Source: Streptomyces sp. HM190
Lineage (GTDB): Bacteria > Actinomycetota > Actinomycetes > Streptomycetales > Streptomycetaceae
Direction: 5' to 3'
DNA: 64,000 nt
Assembly: GCF_009857135.1 (NCBI RefSeq)
Contig: NZ_CP047318.1
Location: 558,001-622,000 of the forward strand
Below the pieces are notes generated by a model. It searched no databases, had not been told where the DNA came from, and saw only the letters and a program-made list of their open reading frames with translations. This document shows, piece by piece, positions 37,168-45,780 of this stretch (the stretch's first letter is position 1; each line of letters begins with the position of its first letter). The position numbers and the translations under genes were made by a program.

Positions 37168-38580
37168 TCAGGAGCGGAGGGCCCCGCTGCCCGCGAGGAC
37201 CTCGGGCCGCAGCAGCTGCTGGAGGCGCTCGGCGGGCAACAGGCCCTTCTCCTGGACGAGTTCGGCGACTCCGCGGCCGGTGGCGAGGGCTTCCTTGGCG
37301 ATGTCGGTGGCGGCCGTGTACCCGATGTGCGGGTTGAGTGCGGTGACCAGGCCGATGGAGTTCTCCACCGCCGCGCGCAGTGCGTCGGCGTTGGCGGTGA
37401 TGCCGTCGACGCATCGCTCGGCGAGGGTCAGGCAGGCGGCGCGCAGATGGGTGATGGACTCCGACAGGGAGTGCAGGATGATCGGCTCGAAGGCGTTGAG
37501 CTGGAGCTGGCCCGCCTCGGCGGCCATGGTGATGGTGACGTCGTTGCCGATCACCTCGAAGGCGACCTGGTTGACGACCTCGGGGATGACGGGGTTGACC
37601 TTGCCCGGCATGATCGACGAACCGGCCTGCACCGGCGGCAGGTTGATCTCGTTGAGGCCCGCGCGCGGCCCGGACGACAGCAGCCGCAGGTCGTTGCAGC
37701 TCTTGGAGAGCTTCACCGCGATCCGCTTGAGCACGCCCGACATCTGCACGAACGCGCCGCAGTCCTGGGTCGCCTCGACCAGGTTCGCGGCGGTGACCAG
37801 GGGCAGCCCGGTGATCTCGGCGAGGTGGCGGCGGGCGGACTCGGCGTATCCGGCGGGCGCGTTGAGTCCGGTGCCGATGGCCGTGGCGCCCAGGTTGATC
37901 TCGTGGATCAGCGCGACGGCCTCGTCGAGCCGTGCCCGGTCCTCCTCGATCATGACGGCGAAGGCGGAGAACTCCTGCCCCAAGGTCATGGGGACCGCGT
38001 CCTGGAGCTGGGTACGGCCCATCTTGAGCACGTCACGGAACTCGACCGCCTTGCGGGCGAAGGCGTCCTGGAGGACGGCCATCGCCTTCAGCAGCCCTCG
38101 CACCGCGAACACCGTCGCGATCTTCACCGCGGTCGGGTAGACGTCGTTGGTGGACTGGCCGAGGTTGACGTCCTCGTTGGGGTGCAGGAACGCGTACTCG
38201 CCCTTCGCGTGGCCGAGCAGCTCCAGCGCCCGGTTCGCGACGACCTCGTTGGCGTTCATGTTGGTCGAGGTGCCCGCCCCGCCCTGGATGACGTCGACGA
38301 CGAACTGGTCGTGCAGTTCGCCCTCGCGTATCTCCCGGCACGCGGCGACGATCGCCGCCGCCTTCTTGGGGGCGAGCAGACCCAGTTCCTCGTTCGCGCG
38401 GGCCGCGGCCTCCTTCACCGCGGCCAGCGCCTCGACCAGATGCGGGTAGGCGGAGATCGGCATGCCGGTGATCGGGAAGTTCTCCGTGGCACGCAGGGTG
38501 TGCACACCCCAGTACGCGTCGGCGGGTACATCCCGGTCGCCGAGGAGATCGTGCTCGCTGCGGGTGACTGCGGCGGTCAT
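37168..38580 (-). CDS. aspA: Aspartate ammonia-lyase (aspartase)
   Basis: 470 residues. The fumarase/aspartase superfamily is clear: [20 protein letters not shown] near residue 100, [20 protein letters not shown] near 135, and the catalytic mobile loop [12 protein letters not shown] near 325 with its Ser. It splits aspartate into fumarate and ammonia. With the asparaginase, permease and GntR regulator upstream on the same strand, it completes a path from asparagine to the TCA cycle. A 121-base gap with short tandem repeats separates it from the asparaginase gene. Confidence 0.95.
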   Translation of the reverse strand: MTAAVTRSEHDLLGDRDVPADAYWGVHTLRATENFPITGMPISAYPHLVEALAAVKEAAARANEELGLLAPKKAAAIVAACREIREGELHDQFVVDVIQGGAGTSTNMNANEVVANRALELLGHAKGEYAFLHPNEDVNLGQSTNDVYPTAVKIATVFAVRGLLKAMAVLQDAFARKAVEFRDVLKMGRTQLQDAVPMTLGQEFSAFAVMIEEDRARLDEAVALIHEINLGATAIGTGLNAPAGYAESARRHLAEITGLPLVTAANLVEATQDCGAFVQMSGVLKRIAVKLSKSCNDLRLLSSGPRAGLNEINLPPVQAGSSIMPGKVNPVIPEVVNQVAFEVIGNDVTITMAAEAGQLQLNAFEPIILHSLSESITHLRAACLTLAERCVDGITANADALRAAVENSIGLVTALNPHIGYTAATDIAKEALATGRGVAELVQEKGLLPAERLQQLLRPEVLAGSGALRS

Positions 38581-38644
38581 CGCGGTACGGGTCCTCTTCT
38601 TTGAGGTGGATCAGACGTACGAGGTGCTTCGGTCGTACGAGGGG

Positions 38645-38693
38645 GTCGGGCGTAGGAGAGGGGGCGGGCGTAGGAGGAGGTCGGGCGTAGGAA
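38645..38693. repeat. Three short tandem repeats between asparaginase and aspA
   Basis: The 14-base unit G(T/G)CGGGCGTAGGA(G/A) occurs at 38645-38658, 38663-38676 and 38680-38693, with periods of 18 and 17 bases. It lies in the 3' untranslated region of the asparaginase gene. A purine-rich run on the plus strand means a pyrimidine-rich transcript on the gene strand. It is probably slippage-derived and may affect mRNA stability or spacing between the two genes. Confidence 0.6.
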
Positions 38694-38701
38694 GGAGCAG
38701 G

Positions 38702-39766
38702 TCAGGCGCGGGAGGAGGGGGTGACGGGGTCCAGGGCGCGGGCCGGGCGGATGTGGCCGACCACGTGGCCGCCGCCGAGCAGCGGGGCGCCCGCGAACTC
38801 GGCGAGGGCGACCGGGTCGACGCCCGCGCGGGCGAGGGCCGCCGCGGTGACGGGGACCCGGGCCCGGTCGGCGCCGTCGGCGATCTTCACGGCGACGGCG
38901 CGGCCGTCGGGGAGGGCGGCGACCTGGACGCCCTCGAAGCCGTCCTTGCTGAGCAGTCCGGGGACGGCCCGCATCAGCGCAGCCACGTCGCGCCCGGCGC
39001 CGGAGGCCATCTCGGCGTGGTCGCGCATCGCGTCGGCGACCTGGCGCTCGGGGGTACCCTCGGCGGCGGTGGTGATCCGGGCGAGGGCGCGGGCCAGGCC
39101 GTGCAGGGAGACGGAGAACAGGGGGGCGCCGCAGCCGTCGACGGTCACCCGGGCGATGGCCTGCCCGGTGAGGTCCTCGACGATCTCGGCGATGGCCTGC
39201 TGCAGGGGGTGCGCGGGGTCGGCGTAGTCGTCGAGGGACCAGCCGTTGAGCCGGCAGGTGTAGAGCATGGCCGCGTGCTTGCCGGAGCAGTTCTGCGCGA
39301 GCCGGCAGGGCCGGCGCCCGTCCCGGATCCACGCGTCGCGCACGGTGGGCCCGTACGGCATGTCCGCGACGTTGCGCAGGTCGTCCTCGGTGGCGCCGGC
39401 CAGCTCCAGGATGCGCCGGGTTCCGGCGAGGTGGCGTTCCTCGCCGGAGTGGCTGGCCGCGGTCAGTGACAGCAGTTCGCCGTCCAGGGGCAGCCCGGCG
39501 CGCAGCATGGCCACGGCCTGGACCGGCTTGAGCGCCGACCGGGGGTAGAACGCCGCCTCGATGTCACCGAGTTGGAGTTCCACCTCCCCGTCGGCACCCA
39601 GCACCACGACGGAGCCGTAGTGGATGCCCTCGATGACACCGCCTCGTACGAGGTGGGCGACGGGGGCGTGGAGCGGCTCCCGGATCGCGGGGGCCGCGGC
39701 CACCGGAGCCGCGGGGGTACCCGGGGCGCCGGTGGTCGTGGGGTCGTACGTCACTGCCTGGTTCAC
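38702..39766 (-). CDS. L-asparaginase, Rhizobium etli ReAV-type (asparaginase_II family)
   Basis: 354 residues from GTG 39766, which overlaps the permease stop as GTGA. Landmarks of this serine-lysine family are present in order: FYPRSALKPVQA (Ser-x-x-Lys), TAASHSGEERH (second Ser), RLAQNCSGKHAAML (Cys and Lys) and VTVDGCGAPLFSV (Cys); in ReAV the two cysteines bind zinc. It is unrelated to E. coli AnsA/AnsB. It should hydrolyse asparagine to aspartate and ammonia in the cytoplasm. The gene lies between an amino-acid permease and aspartase. The low-complexity first 30 residues suggest the true start could be further in. Confidence 0.92.
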   Translation of the reverse strand: MNQAVTYDPTTTGAPGTPAAPVAAAPAIREPLHAPVAHLVRGGVIEGIHYGSVVVLGADGEVELQLGDIEAAFYPRSALKPVQAVAMLRAGLPLDGELLSLTAASHSGEERHLAGTRRILELAGATEDDLRNVADMPYGPTVRDAWIRDGRRPCRLAQNCSGKHAAMLYTCRLNGWSLDDYADPAHPLQQAIAEIVEDLTGQAIARVTVDGCGAPLFSVSLHGLARALARITTAAEGTPERQVADAMRDHAEMASGAGRDVAALMRAVPGLLSKDGFEGVQVAALPDGRAVAVKIADGADRARVPVTAAALARAGVDPVALAEFAGAPLLGGGHVVGHIRPARALDPVTPSSRA

Positions 39767-41205
39767 GCATCCGCTCCGGTCGACTTCCGGGCGACCCGGC
39801 CGCGTATGCCGAACCAGCCCGCCACGAGTGCGCCCACGATCAGCGGGACGCACAGCACCGTCGTGCGGCCCGCGCCGCCGTCGGCGTACATGAGGACCAG
39901 CACGGACGCCAGGAAGAAGAGCGTCACGAGTTCGGTCCAGGGGGAGCCCGGGAGCTGGTAGCTCGGCCGGGTCAGTTCGCCCTTCTGGGTCTTCTGCCAG
40001 AAGAGCAGGTGACAGATCATGATCATGCCCCAGGTGGCGATGATGCCGATGGCGGCGAAGTTGAGCACGATCTCGAACGCCTCGGCGGGGACCACGAAGT
40101 TGAGGCCGACGCCCAGGACACAGATGCCGCTGGTGAGCAGGATGCCGCCGTACGGGACCTGGCTGCGGCTCATCACGCCGGTGAACTTCGGGGCGGAGCC
40201 GGCCTTCGCCATCGAGCGCAGGATGCGACCGGTGGAGTACAGGCCGGAGTTGAGCGACGACATGGCGGCGGTGAGGACGACCAGGTTCATGATGCCGCCG
40301 GCCGCGGGGACGCCGATGTTGGAGAGCACCGTCACGAAGGGGCTCTCGCCGGCCTTGTACGAGGACCAGGGCAGCAGCATGGAGAGCAGGACGACGGAGC
40401 CGACGTAGAACAGGCCGACACGCCACATGATCGAGTTGATCGCCTTCGGCATGATCTTCTCGGGGTTCTCGGTCTCGCCGGCGGCGACGCCGACCAGCTC
40501 GACGGAGGCGTAGGCGAAGACGACGCCCTGGATGATCAGCAGCATCGGCAGGATGCCGTTGGGGAAGACACCGCCGTTGTCGGTGATCAGGGCGGGGCCC
40601 GGGTTGTGGCCGTCGACGGGCTGCTGGGTGACCAGCAGGAAGATGCCGATGCACATGAAGACGACGAGCGCGCCGACCTTGATGATCGCGAACCAGAACT
40701 CCAGTTCGCCGAACATCTTCACCGAGATCAGGTTCACGGTGAGGACCACCGCGAGGGCGATGAGCGCGATCACCCACTGCGGCACGTCCGAGAACATGCC
40801 CCAGTAGTGGGTGTAGACGGCGACCGCGGTGATGTCGGCGATACCGGTGGTGGCCCAGTTCAGGAAGTACATCCAGCCGGCCGTGTAGGCGCCCTTCTCG
40901 CCGAGGAACTCCCGGGCGTAGGACACGAAGGCGCCGGACGAGGGCCGGTACAGGACCAGTTCGCCGAGGGCCCGGACGACGAGGAACGCGAAGACGCCGC
41001 AGACGGCGTACGCGATGAACAGGGAGGGGCCGGCGTCGGCCAGCCGGCCGCCGGCGCCGAGGAAGAGGCCGGTGCCGATGGCGCCGCCGATGGCGATCAT
41101 GTTGACGTGCCGGGCCTTGAGGGACTTGCTGTAGCCCTCGTCGCCCGCGTCGACATGGGGTGCGGCCGGTGTGCGCGTCTCTTCTTTGAGGTGCTGCTCG
41201 CTCAC
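39763..41205 (-). CDS. ansP: Amino acid permease (AnsP-like, APC superfamily)
   Basis: 480 residues from GTG 41205, overlapping the GntR stop as GTGA. Twelve membrane helices are expected. The AAT-family signature is SLKARHVNMIAIGGAIGTGL near residue 28, and the consensus YRPSSGAFVSYAREFLGEKG and GELEFWFAIIKVGALVVF are present. Among APC transporters the fit to the asparagine permease AnsP is supported by position: it lies between a GntR regulator and the asparaginase with overlapping reading frames. It imports amino acids with protons; asparagine specificity is inferred from context. Confidence 0.9.
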   Translation of the reverse strand: MSEQHLKEETRTPAAPHVDAGDEGYSKSLKARHVNMIAIGGAIGTGLFLGAGGRLADAGPSLFIAYAVCGVFAFLVVRALGELVLYRPSSGAFVSYAREFLGEKGAYTAGWMYFLNWATTGIADITAVAVYTHYWGMFSDVPQWVIALIALAVVLTVNLISVKMFGELEFWFAIIKVGALVVFMCIGIFLLVTQQPVDGHNPGPALITDNGGVFPNGILPMLLIIQGVVFAYASVELVGVAAGETENPEKIMPKAINSIMWRVGLFYVGSVVLLSMLLPWSSYKAGESPFVTVLSNIGVPAAGGIMNLVVLTAAMSSLNSGLYSTGRILRSMAKAGSAPKFTGVMSRSQVPYGGILLTSGICVLGVGLNFVVPAEAFEIVLNFAAIGIIATWGMIMICHLLFWQKTQKGELTRPSYQLPGSPWTELVTLFFLASVLVLMYADGGAGRTTVLCVPLIVGALVAGWFGIRGRVARKSTGADA

Positions 41206-41933
41206 GCCTCGGGTCCGCCTTCCGTGGAACTGGTCGTGCGTGGGGACCGCACGATGTCGGTGAGGGTGGTCTCGACGCGGTCGAGGTGGTGGGACATGGC
41301 CTCCACCGCGTCGTGTTCGGAACCGTCGATCAGTGCCTCGACGATGGCCCGGTGCTCCCGGTTGGACTGCTCGCGGCGGCCGCCCAGTTCGTTGAGGAAG
41401 GCCGACTGACGCGCCAGTGCGTCCCGGATCTCCTCGATGACCCGGCGGAACACCGGGTTCTGGGCGGCCTCCGCCACGGCCAGGTGGAACAGCGTGTCCA
41501 TCGCGACCCAGGCGGTGGTGTCGGTCTCCCGCTCCATCCGGTCCAGGAGGTGCGCCAGGTGGTCCAGGTTCTCCGGGGTGCGGCGGACCGCCGCGTACCC
41601 GGCGACCGGGATCTCCACGTGCCGACGCACTTCCAGCAGGTCGCTCGCCGCGTAGTCGCCGAAGGTGGGGTCCTCGACGGCGTTCGCGATCACGAAGGTG
41701 CCCTTGCCGGTGCGGGACTGGGTCAGTCCCATCACCTGGAGGGCGCGCAGTGCCTCACGGAGCACCGGGCGGCTCACTTCGAGCTGCCGGCACAGCTCCG
41801 CCTCGGAGGGGAGCTTGTCACCGATGGCGTACTCGCCGCGCTCGATGGCGCCGCGAAGGTGGGTGAGCACCGCTTCCATGGCGCTGACGCGCTGGGGTGC
41901 CGAGCCACCTGTCTGGCTGTCTGACAGGTTCAC
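41202..41933 (-). CDS. FCD-type GntR transcriptional regulator of the asparagine operon
   Basis: 243 residues from GTG 41933. The N-terminal winged helix has YAIGDKLPSEAELCRQLEVS and RPVLREALRALQVMGL. The FCD ligand domain follows with metal-binding candidates at MDTLFHLAVAEAA and NREHRAIVEALI. It is the first gene of the operon and overlaps the permease gene. The proposed promoter would start mRNA at the GTG itself, and a CTGTC-T-GACAG inverted repeat lies within its first codons, both suited to autoregulation. An amino acid or dicarboxylate is the likely effector. Confidence 0.92.
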   Translation of the reverse strand: MNLSDSQTGGSAPQRVSAMEAVLTHLRGAIERGEYAIGDKLPSEAELCRQLEVSRPVLREALRALQVMGLTQSRTGKGTFVIANAVEDPTFGDYAASDLLEVRRHVEIPVAGYAAVRRTPENLDHLAHLLDRMERETDTTAWVAMDTLFHLAVAEAAQNPVFRRVIEEIRDALARQSAFLNELGGRREQSNREHRAIVEALIDGSEHDAVEAMSHHLDRVETTLTDIVRSPRTTSSTEGGPEA

Positions 41934-41970
41934 GGGGGTGATCCTGCGGGTGACGGGACGGGGCTGTCAA
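41917..41970 (-). promoter_or_regulatory. Promoter of the gntR-ansP-asparaginase operon, apparently leaderless, with operator
   Basis: On the minus strand TTGACA (41970-41965) and CAGGAT (41946-41941) are spaced by 18 bases. The GTG start at 41933 lies 7 bases after the -10, so transcription should begin at the start codon. The inverted repeat CTGTC-T-GACAG at 41917-41927 would cover the start of the transcript and is a candidate GntR site. Confidence 0.6.
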
Positions 41971-42042
41971 GGGGTGACTTGTTGGATCTTGGCGCTGGTC
42001 GGAGGGTGGATCACCTGCGACGGTCGGGCGCCGGGGCCGTCG

Positions 42043-42876
42043 TCAGCTGAGGCCACCCGCCGCGAGCAGCCCGAACAGCAGCACTCCGACGACGATCCGG
42101 TACGCCACGAAGACGGTGAGGGAGTGACGGGTCACGAAACGCAGCAGCCAGGCCACCGAGGCGTATGCGACCGCGAACGACACGGCGGTGCCCGCGAGGA
42201 GCGGCGCGGCGCCCACGCCGGCGCCGAGGGCGTCCTTCAGCTCGTAGATCCCGGCGCCGGTCAGGGCCGGTATACCGAGGAAGAAGGAGAGCCGGGTGGC
42301 GGCGACCCGGTCCAGGTCGAGCAGCAGCGCGGTGGACATGGTGGCGCCCGAGCGGGAGAAGCCGGGGAACAGCAAAGCGAGGACCTGCGAACCGCCGACC
42401 AGCAGCGCGTCCCGGAAGGACGTGTCGTCCTCGCCGCGCTTGTGCCGTCCCGTCCGCTCCGCCGCCCACATGACCGCGCTGCCGCCGACCAGCGACCCGG
42501 CCACCACCCACAGCGAGGCGAGCGGCCCCTCGATCAGCGGCCGGGCGAGCAGCCCGACGAGCACGATGGGGACGGTCGCGGCGATCACCCACCAGGCGAA
42601 CCGGTAGTCGCGGTGCTGCCGCTCCCCCGCGTCGAACAGCCCTCGCAGCCAGGCGCCGGTGATGCGCGTGATGTCCTCGCGGAAGTAGACGAGCACCGCG
42701 GCGATGGCGCCGACCTGGATGACCGCGGAGAACCCGACGACCGCGCGGTCCTCGACCTGGATCCCCATGAGCCCTTCGGTGATCTTCAGATGGCCCGTGG
42801 AGGACACCGGCAGGAACTCGGTCACCCCTTCCACCGCTCCGAGGACGACGGCCTGACCTACGGTGATGGCGCTCAT
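42043..42876 (-). CDS. uppP: Undecaprenyl-diphosphatase UppP (BacA)
   Basis: 277 residues, an integral membrane protein with about eight helices. The two active-site motifs are GAVEGVTEFLPVSSTGHL near residue 13, with the catalytic Glu pair, and LLFPGFSRSGATMSTALLLD near 165. It dephosphorylates undecaprenyl diphosphate to recycle the lipid carrier of cell-wall synthesis and gives bacitracin resistance when overexpressed. It lies 93 bases downstream of the crcB operon on the same strand and could share its transcript. Confidence 0.95.
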   Translation of the reverse strand: MSAITVGQAVVLGAVEGVTEFLPVSSTGHLKITEGLMGIQVEDRAVVGFSAVIQVGAIAAVLVYFREDITRITGAWLRGLFDAGERQHRDYRFAWWVIAATVPIVLVGLLARPLIEGPLASLWVVAGSLVGGSAVMWAAERTGRHKRGEDDTSFRDALLVGGSQVLALLFPGFSRSGATMSTALLLDLDRVAATRLSFFLGIPALTGAGIYELKDALGAGVGAAPLLAGTAVSFAVAYASVAWLLRFVTRHSLTVFVAYRIVVGVLLFGLLAAGGLS

Positions 42877-42969
42877 GTGGTCCAGTTCTGCTCAGCGGAG
42901 GACGCGACGACAGGGCAGTGTCGTACTACAGCCGGGTAAGGGCCCCGAACAGCTCGACGAGTGCCCGGC

Positions 42970-43344
42970 TCACCTCCAGAGGGCCTCCGCCAGCGCCACA
43001 CCGGCGAAGGCCGCGCCCAGTCCCGCCGCCACGCTCGCGATCACGTTCACAGCGGCGTGCAGGCGGGCGCCGTCCTGTGCGAGCCGCAGGGTCTCGTAGG
43101 AGAAGGTCGAGTAGGTGGTGAGGGCCCCGCAGAGCCCGGTGCCGAGGACAAGCCGCAGGTCGGAGCCGGCCGCGCCGGCGGCCACGGCTCCGGTCAGCAC
43201 GCCGAGGACGAGGGAGCCGGCGACGTTGACGGTGAAGGTGCCCCAGGGGAAGACCGTGTCGTGCCGGGACTGCACGGCCCGGTCGGTGAGATAGCGCAGC
43301 GGCGCGCCGACCATGCCGCCGACGACGACCAGCAGCCAGTTCAC
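42970..43344 (-). CDS. crcB: Fluoride exporter CrcB/Fluc, second subunit
   Basis: 124 residues from GTG 43344, which overlaps the DUF190 stop as GTGA. Four membrane helices carry Fluc features: [14 protein letters not shown], the central [17 protein letters not shown] with the conserved Asn, and the fluoride-lining [19 protein letters not shown]. Fluc channels are dual-topology dimers; paired adjacent genes, as here, usually give heterodimers. Confidence 0.94.
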   Translation of the reverse strand: MNWLLVVVGGMVGAPLRYLTDRAVQSRHDTVFPWGTFTVNVAGSLVLGVLTGAVAAGAAGSDLRLVLGTGLCGALTTYSTFSYETLRLAQDGARLHAAVNVIASVAAGLGAAFAGVALAEALWR

Positions 43345-43745
43345 GACGACCTCTTACCTTCCTCATGTGTTCCGGGGGCGGCCGGGGCGACGACCTCGCA
43401 CGCGTCGAGCGTCACCAGCCCGTCGGGGACCAGCTCCGCCAGTTCCGGCAGGAAGGCCCGCACGCGTTCCTCGGTGTCCACGACGACCACCGCGACGGGC
43501 AGTTGCTCGCTGAGCGACAGCAGACGCGAGGTGTGGACGACCGAGGAGGCGCCGAAGCCCTCGATGCCCCGGAACACGCTCGCGCCGGCGAGGCCCGCCG
43601 TGTGCGCCCGGTGCACGATCTCGCTGTAGAGCGGCCGGTGGTGCCAGGTGTCCTGCTCACCGATCAGGACGGTCAGACGCAGAGCCGGCCCGGTGAGCCG
43701 GGGCCGCGTCCGGTGGCTCGACGCGTCCGCGGTGTCAGGGGTCAT
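43341..43745 (-). CDS. DUF190 protein in the crcB operon
   Basis: 134 residues from ATG 43745, overlapping the upstream crcB stop as ATGA. DUF190 is a small PII-like alpha/beta fold, seen in [39 protein letters not shown] and [20 protein letters not shown]. Genes of this family very often lie between or beside crcB genes, so a regulatory role in fluoride export is assumed, perhaps by sensing a nucleotide. The first 20 residues are disordered. Confidence 0.9.
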   Translation of the reverse strand: MTPDTADASSHRTRPRLTGPALRLTVLIGEQDTWHHRPLYSEIVHRAHTAGLAGASVFRGIEGFGASSVVHTSRLLSLSEQLPVAVVVVDTEERVRAFLPELAELVPDGLVTLDACEVVAPAAPGTHEEGKRSS

Positions 43746-44224
43746 CGTCGCCTCCGTGCCAGTGTCAGGCGTGCTGTGGTGGCCGCGAGCCAGACCGCCG
43801 CGAGGGCGGCCAGGAGGGTCGCGGCGAGATACGCGAGGGCGGTGCGGGGGTGGCCCTCGCCGACCAGGTTCCGGATGTCGACGGCGTAGGTGGAGAAGGT
43901 GGTGAAACCGCCGAGCACACCCGTGCCGAAGAACGGCCGGACCAGGCGGTGCGCCGCCCACACGTCGGTGATGACGACCATGAAGAGGCCGATGACGAAG
44001 CAGCCGGCGACGTTCACCCCGAACGTGGTCCAGGGGAAGCCGGTGGCCTCGGTGGGCCAGAGCAGGGACGCGCCGTAGCGGGCTGCCGCGCCGATGCCGC
44101 CGCCGACGGCCACCACCGCGACGACGGGCCCCTGGCCGTGCCAGGGGGACGGCCGGCGGGCGGGGGTCCGCGCGGTGGCGGGGGCCTGGGTGGCTTCGGC
44201 CCTGCCGGAGTGCGGGACTGTCAT
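43742..44224 (-). CDS. crcB: Fluoride exporter CrcB/Fluc, first subunit
   Basis: 160 residues from ATG 44224. The four-helix Fluc domain follows a 30-residue disordered N-terminus. Conserved features are [36 protein letters not shown] with the polar-track Asn, and [18 protein letters not shown] with the fluoride-contacting Phe/Thr/Ser. It is the first gene of crcB-DUF190-crcB, with all junctions overlapping by 4 bases. I searched the upstream 158 bases for a fluoride riboswitch and did not find a convincing one. Confidence 0.94.
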   Translation of the reverse strand: MTVPHSGRAEATQAPATARTPARRPSPWHGQGPVVAVVAVGGGIGAAARYGASLLWPTEATGFPWTTFGVNVAGCFVIGLFMVVITDVWAAHRLVRPFFGTGVLGGFTTFSTYAVDIRNLVGEGHPRTALAYLAATLLAALAAVWLAATTARLTLARRRR

Positions 44225-44382
44225 GTGCGTACGGCTCCTCCTCGCGTCCGCACCACCCGGCGGACCGCGGCTGATCGACAGCGTAACGCGGGGGCCGGGC
44301 GGCGGCTCGGTCGCCCCGGCCCGGCACGGGACGGACCCGGGACGCGCTCCCGGTTGTCAGTGGGGGCTGCGATGCTGCCGGG

Positions 44383-44784
44383 ATGACCACCTGGAATCTG
44401 CTGGATCTCGACCGGGCCCTGCGCGTGAGCTGGACCGCCGACACCTGTTCGCCCGACGACCGGGCGACCTGGGAGCCCGGCAACCCGGCCTGGGGGCAGT
44501 GCGACATCACGGCTCTGCTCGTCCATGACGTCTTCGGCGGCGAGCTGCTGGTCGGTGAGGTGCGTCTTCCGGACGGTGTCCCGCGCGGTTTCCACTGGTG
44601 GAACAGGCTGCCCAGCGGGGTCGAGCTGGATCTGACGCGGGAGCAGTTCCGGCGGGGGCAGACCGTCACCGCGGGCCGAGTCGTCCAGCGCCCCGCGGGC
44701 CCTCTGCCTCGCCGCTGGACGGAGTACCTGCTGCTCCGTGAGCGGGTCGGCGAGCATCTGAAGGGCCTCCCCGCGCCGATCTGA
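44383..44784 (+). CDS. YunG-like conserved protein
   Basis: 133 residues from ATG 44383. The pattern [60 protein letters not shown] matches the YunG family, where a Cys, a His and an Asp in equivalent places (here GQCD, GFHWWN, ELDLT) suggest a papain-like or transglutaminase-like site. No function has been established for the family. It is divergent from the crcB operon and followed by the ATP-grasp gene 107 bases downstream. Confidence 0.78.
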   Translation: MTTWNLLDLDRALRVSWTADTCSPDDRATWEPGNPAWGQCDITALLVHDVFGGELLVGEVRLPDGVPRGFHWWNRLPSGVELDLTREQFRRGQTVTAGRVVQRPAGPLPRRWTEYLLLRERVGEHLKGLPAPI

Positions 44785-44891
44785 CCACGGGGCGCGGTCG
44801 GCGGGCGGTCCCCTTCGCGCGGGCGGCGGCTTGGGCGACCGGGGCCTCGGGATAGGTTGGGTCGGCCCCCACCGATCGGAGAGGTTGTGCC

Positions 44892-45725
44892 GTGCCCGCT
44901 CGCCCCCGCCTGCTGTACGTGACGGACCTGGCCTACCCGGCCCGCGGCCGGCGCTACGGCGACGAGGACGTCTTCCTCACCTCGCGGTTGCGCGCGGAGT
45001 TCGACCTCGCCCTGTGTCATCCCCTGGACGCGGCCGCCCTCATGGACGGCTTCGACGCCGTCGTGGTGCGCAACAGCGGGCCCGTGCTGCACTACCGGCG
45101 GGAGTACGACGCCTTCCGCGAGCGGGCGGCGGCGACCGGCACCCCGGTCTACAACCCGCTGACCGGCCGTGCCGACATGGACGGCAAGCAGTATCTGCTC
45201 GACCTCACACGGGCCGGGTTCCCGGTGATCCCCACCGTCGACCGGCCCGAGGACCTCGGGCTGCTGCCCGAGACCGACGTGTACGTGGCGAAGCCGAGGG
45301 CGGGCGCCGACTCGATCGGCCTGCGCTTCGTGACCGGCACCGAGCTGGCGGCTCTGACCTGGGACGACGTGCTGGTGCAGCCGCGCGTCGACTTCCGCCA
45401 CGAGGTGTCCTTCTACTACGTCGACGACACCTTCCAGTACGCCCTGCACGCCCCCGACCCCGAGCGGCGCTGGGTGCTGGAGCCCTACGAGGCGTCGGAC
45501 GCCGACCTCGCCTTCGCCCGGCGTTTCGTCGACTGGAACACCCTCGACCACGGCATCCAGCGGGTGGACGCGTGCCGGACCCGGGAGGGCGGTCTGCTGC
45601 TGGTCGAGTTGGAGGACCTCAACCCGTATCTGTCCCTGGACCGGGTCCCCGAGTCCACCAGGGACGCGTTCGTCGAGGCCATGACCGGCTCCCTGCACGG
45701 TTTCCTTCGCACCGCCGGCCGCTGA
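44892..45725 (+). CDS. ATP-grasp family protein (glutathione-synthetase-like)
   Basis: 277 residues from GTG 44892 with GGAGAGG upstream. A pre-ATP-grasp domain ([20 protein letters not shown]) is followed by an ATP-grasp module: [19 protein letters not shown], the nucleotide-clamping [38 protein letters not shown] and the metal-binding ending [15 protein letters not shown]. It should ligate a carboxylate to an amine or thiol using ATP. The substrate is unknown; no peptide precursor or amino-acid biosynthesis gene is nearby. Confidence 0.8.
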   Translation: MPARPRLLYVTDLAYPARGRRYGDEDVFLTSRLRAEFDLALCHPLDAAALMDGFDAVVVRNSGPVLHYRREYDAFRERAAATGTPVYNPLTGRADMDGKQYLLDLTRAGFPVIPTVDRPEDLGLLPETDVYVAKPRAGADSIGLRFVTGTELAALTWDDVLVQPRVDFRHEVSFYYVDDTFQYALHAPDPERRWVLEPYEASDADLAFARRFVDWNTLDHGIQRVDACRTREGGLLLVELEDLNPYLSLDRVPESTRDAFVEAMTGSLHGFLRTAGR

Positions 45726-45734
45726 ACGGCCGGA

Positions 45735-45762
45735 GGGGCCGTACGCCGAGACGTACGGCCCC
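45735..45762. terminator. Bidirectional terminator hairpin
   Basis: GGGGCCGTACG (45735-45745) and CGTACGGCCCC (45752-45762) pair perfectly around a 6-base loop. It lies between the convergent ATP-grasp and GH53 genes. Confidence 0.7.
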
Positions 45763-45780
45763 CGTCGCGGTCAGCGCTCG

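Noticed and set aside
44225..44382. Fluoride (crcB) riboswitch upstream of the first crcB
   Set aside because: The conserved GGNGATGG and GCUGAUG-type elements could not be found in the right order on the minus strand.
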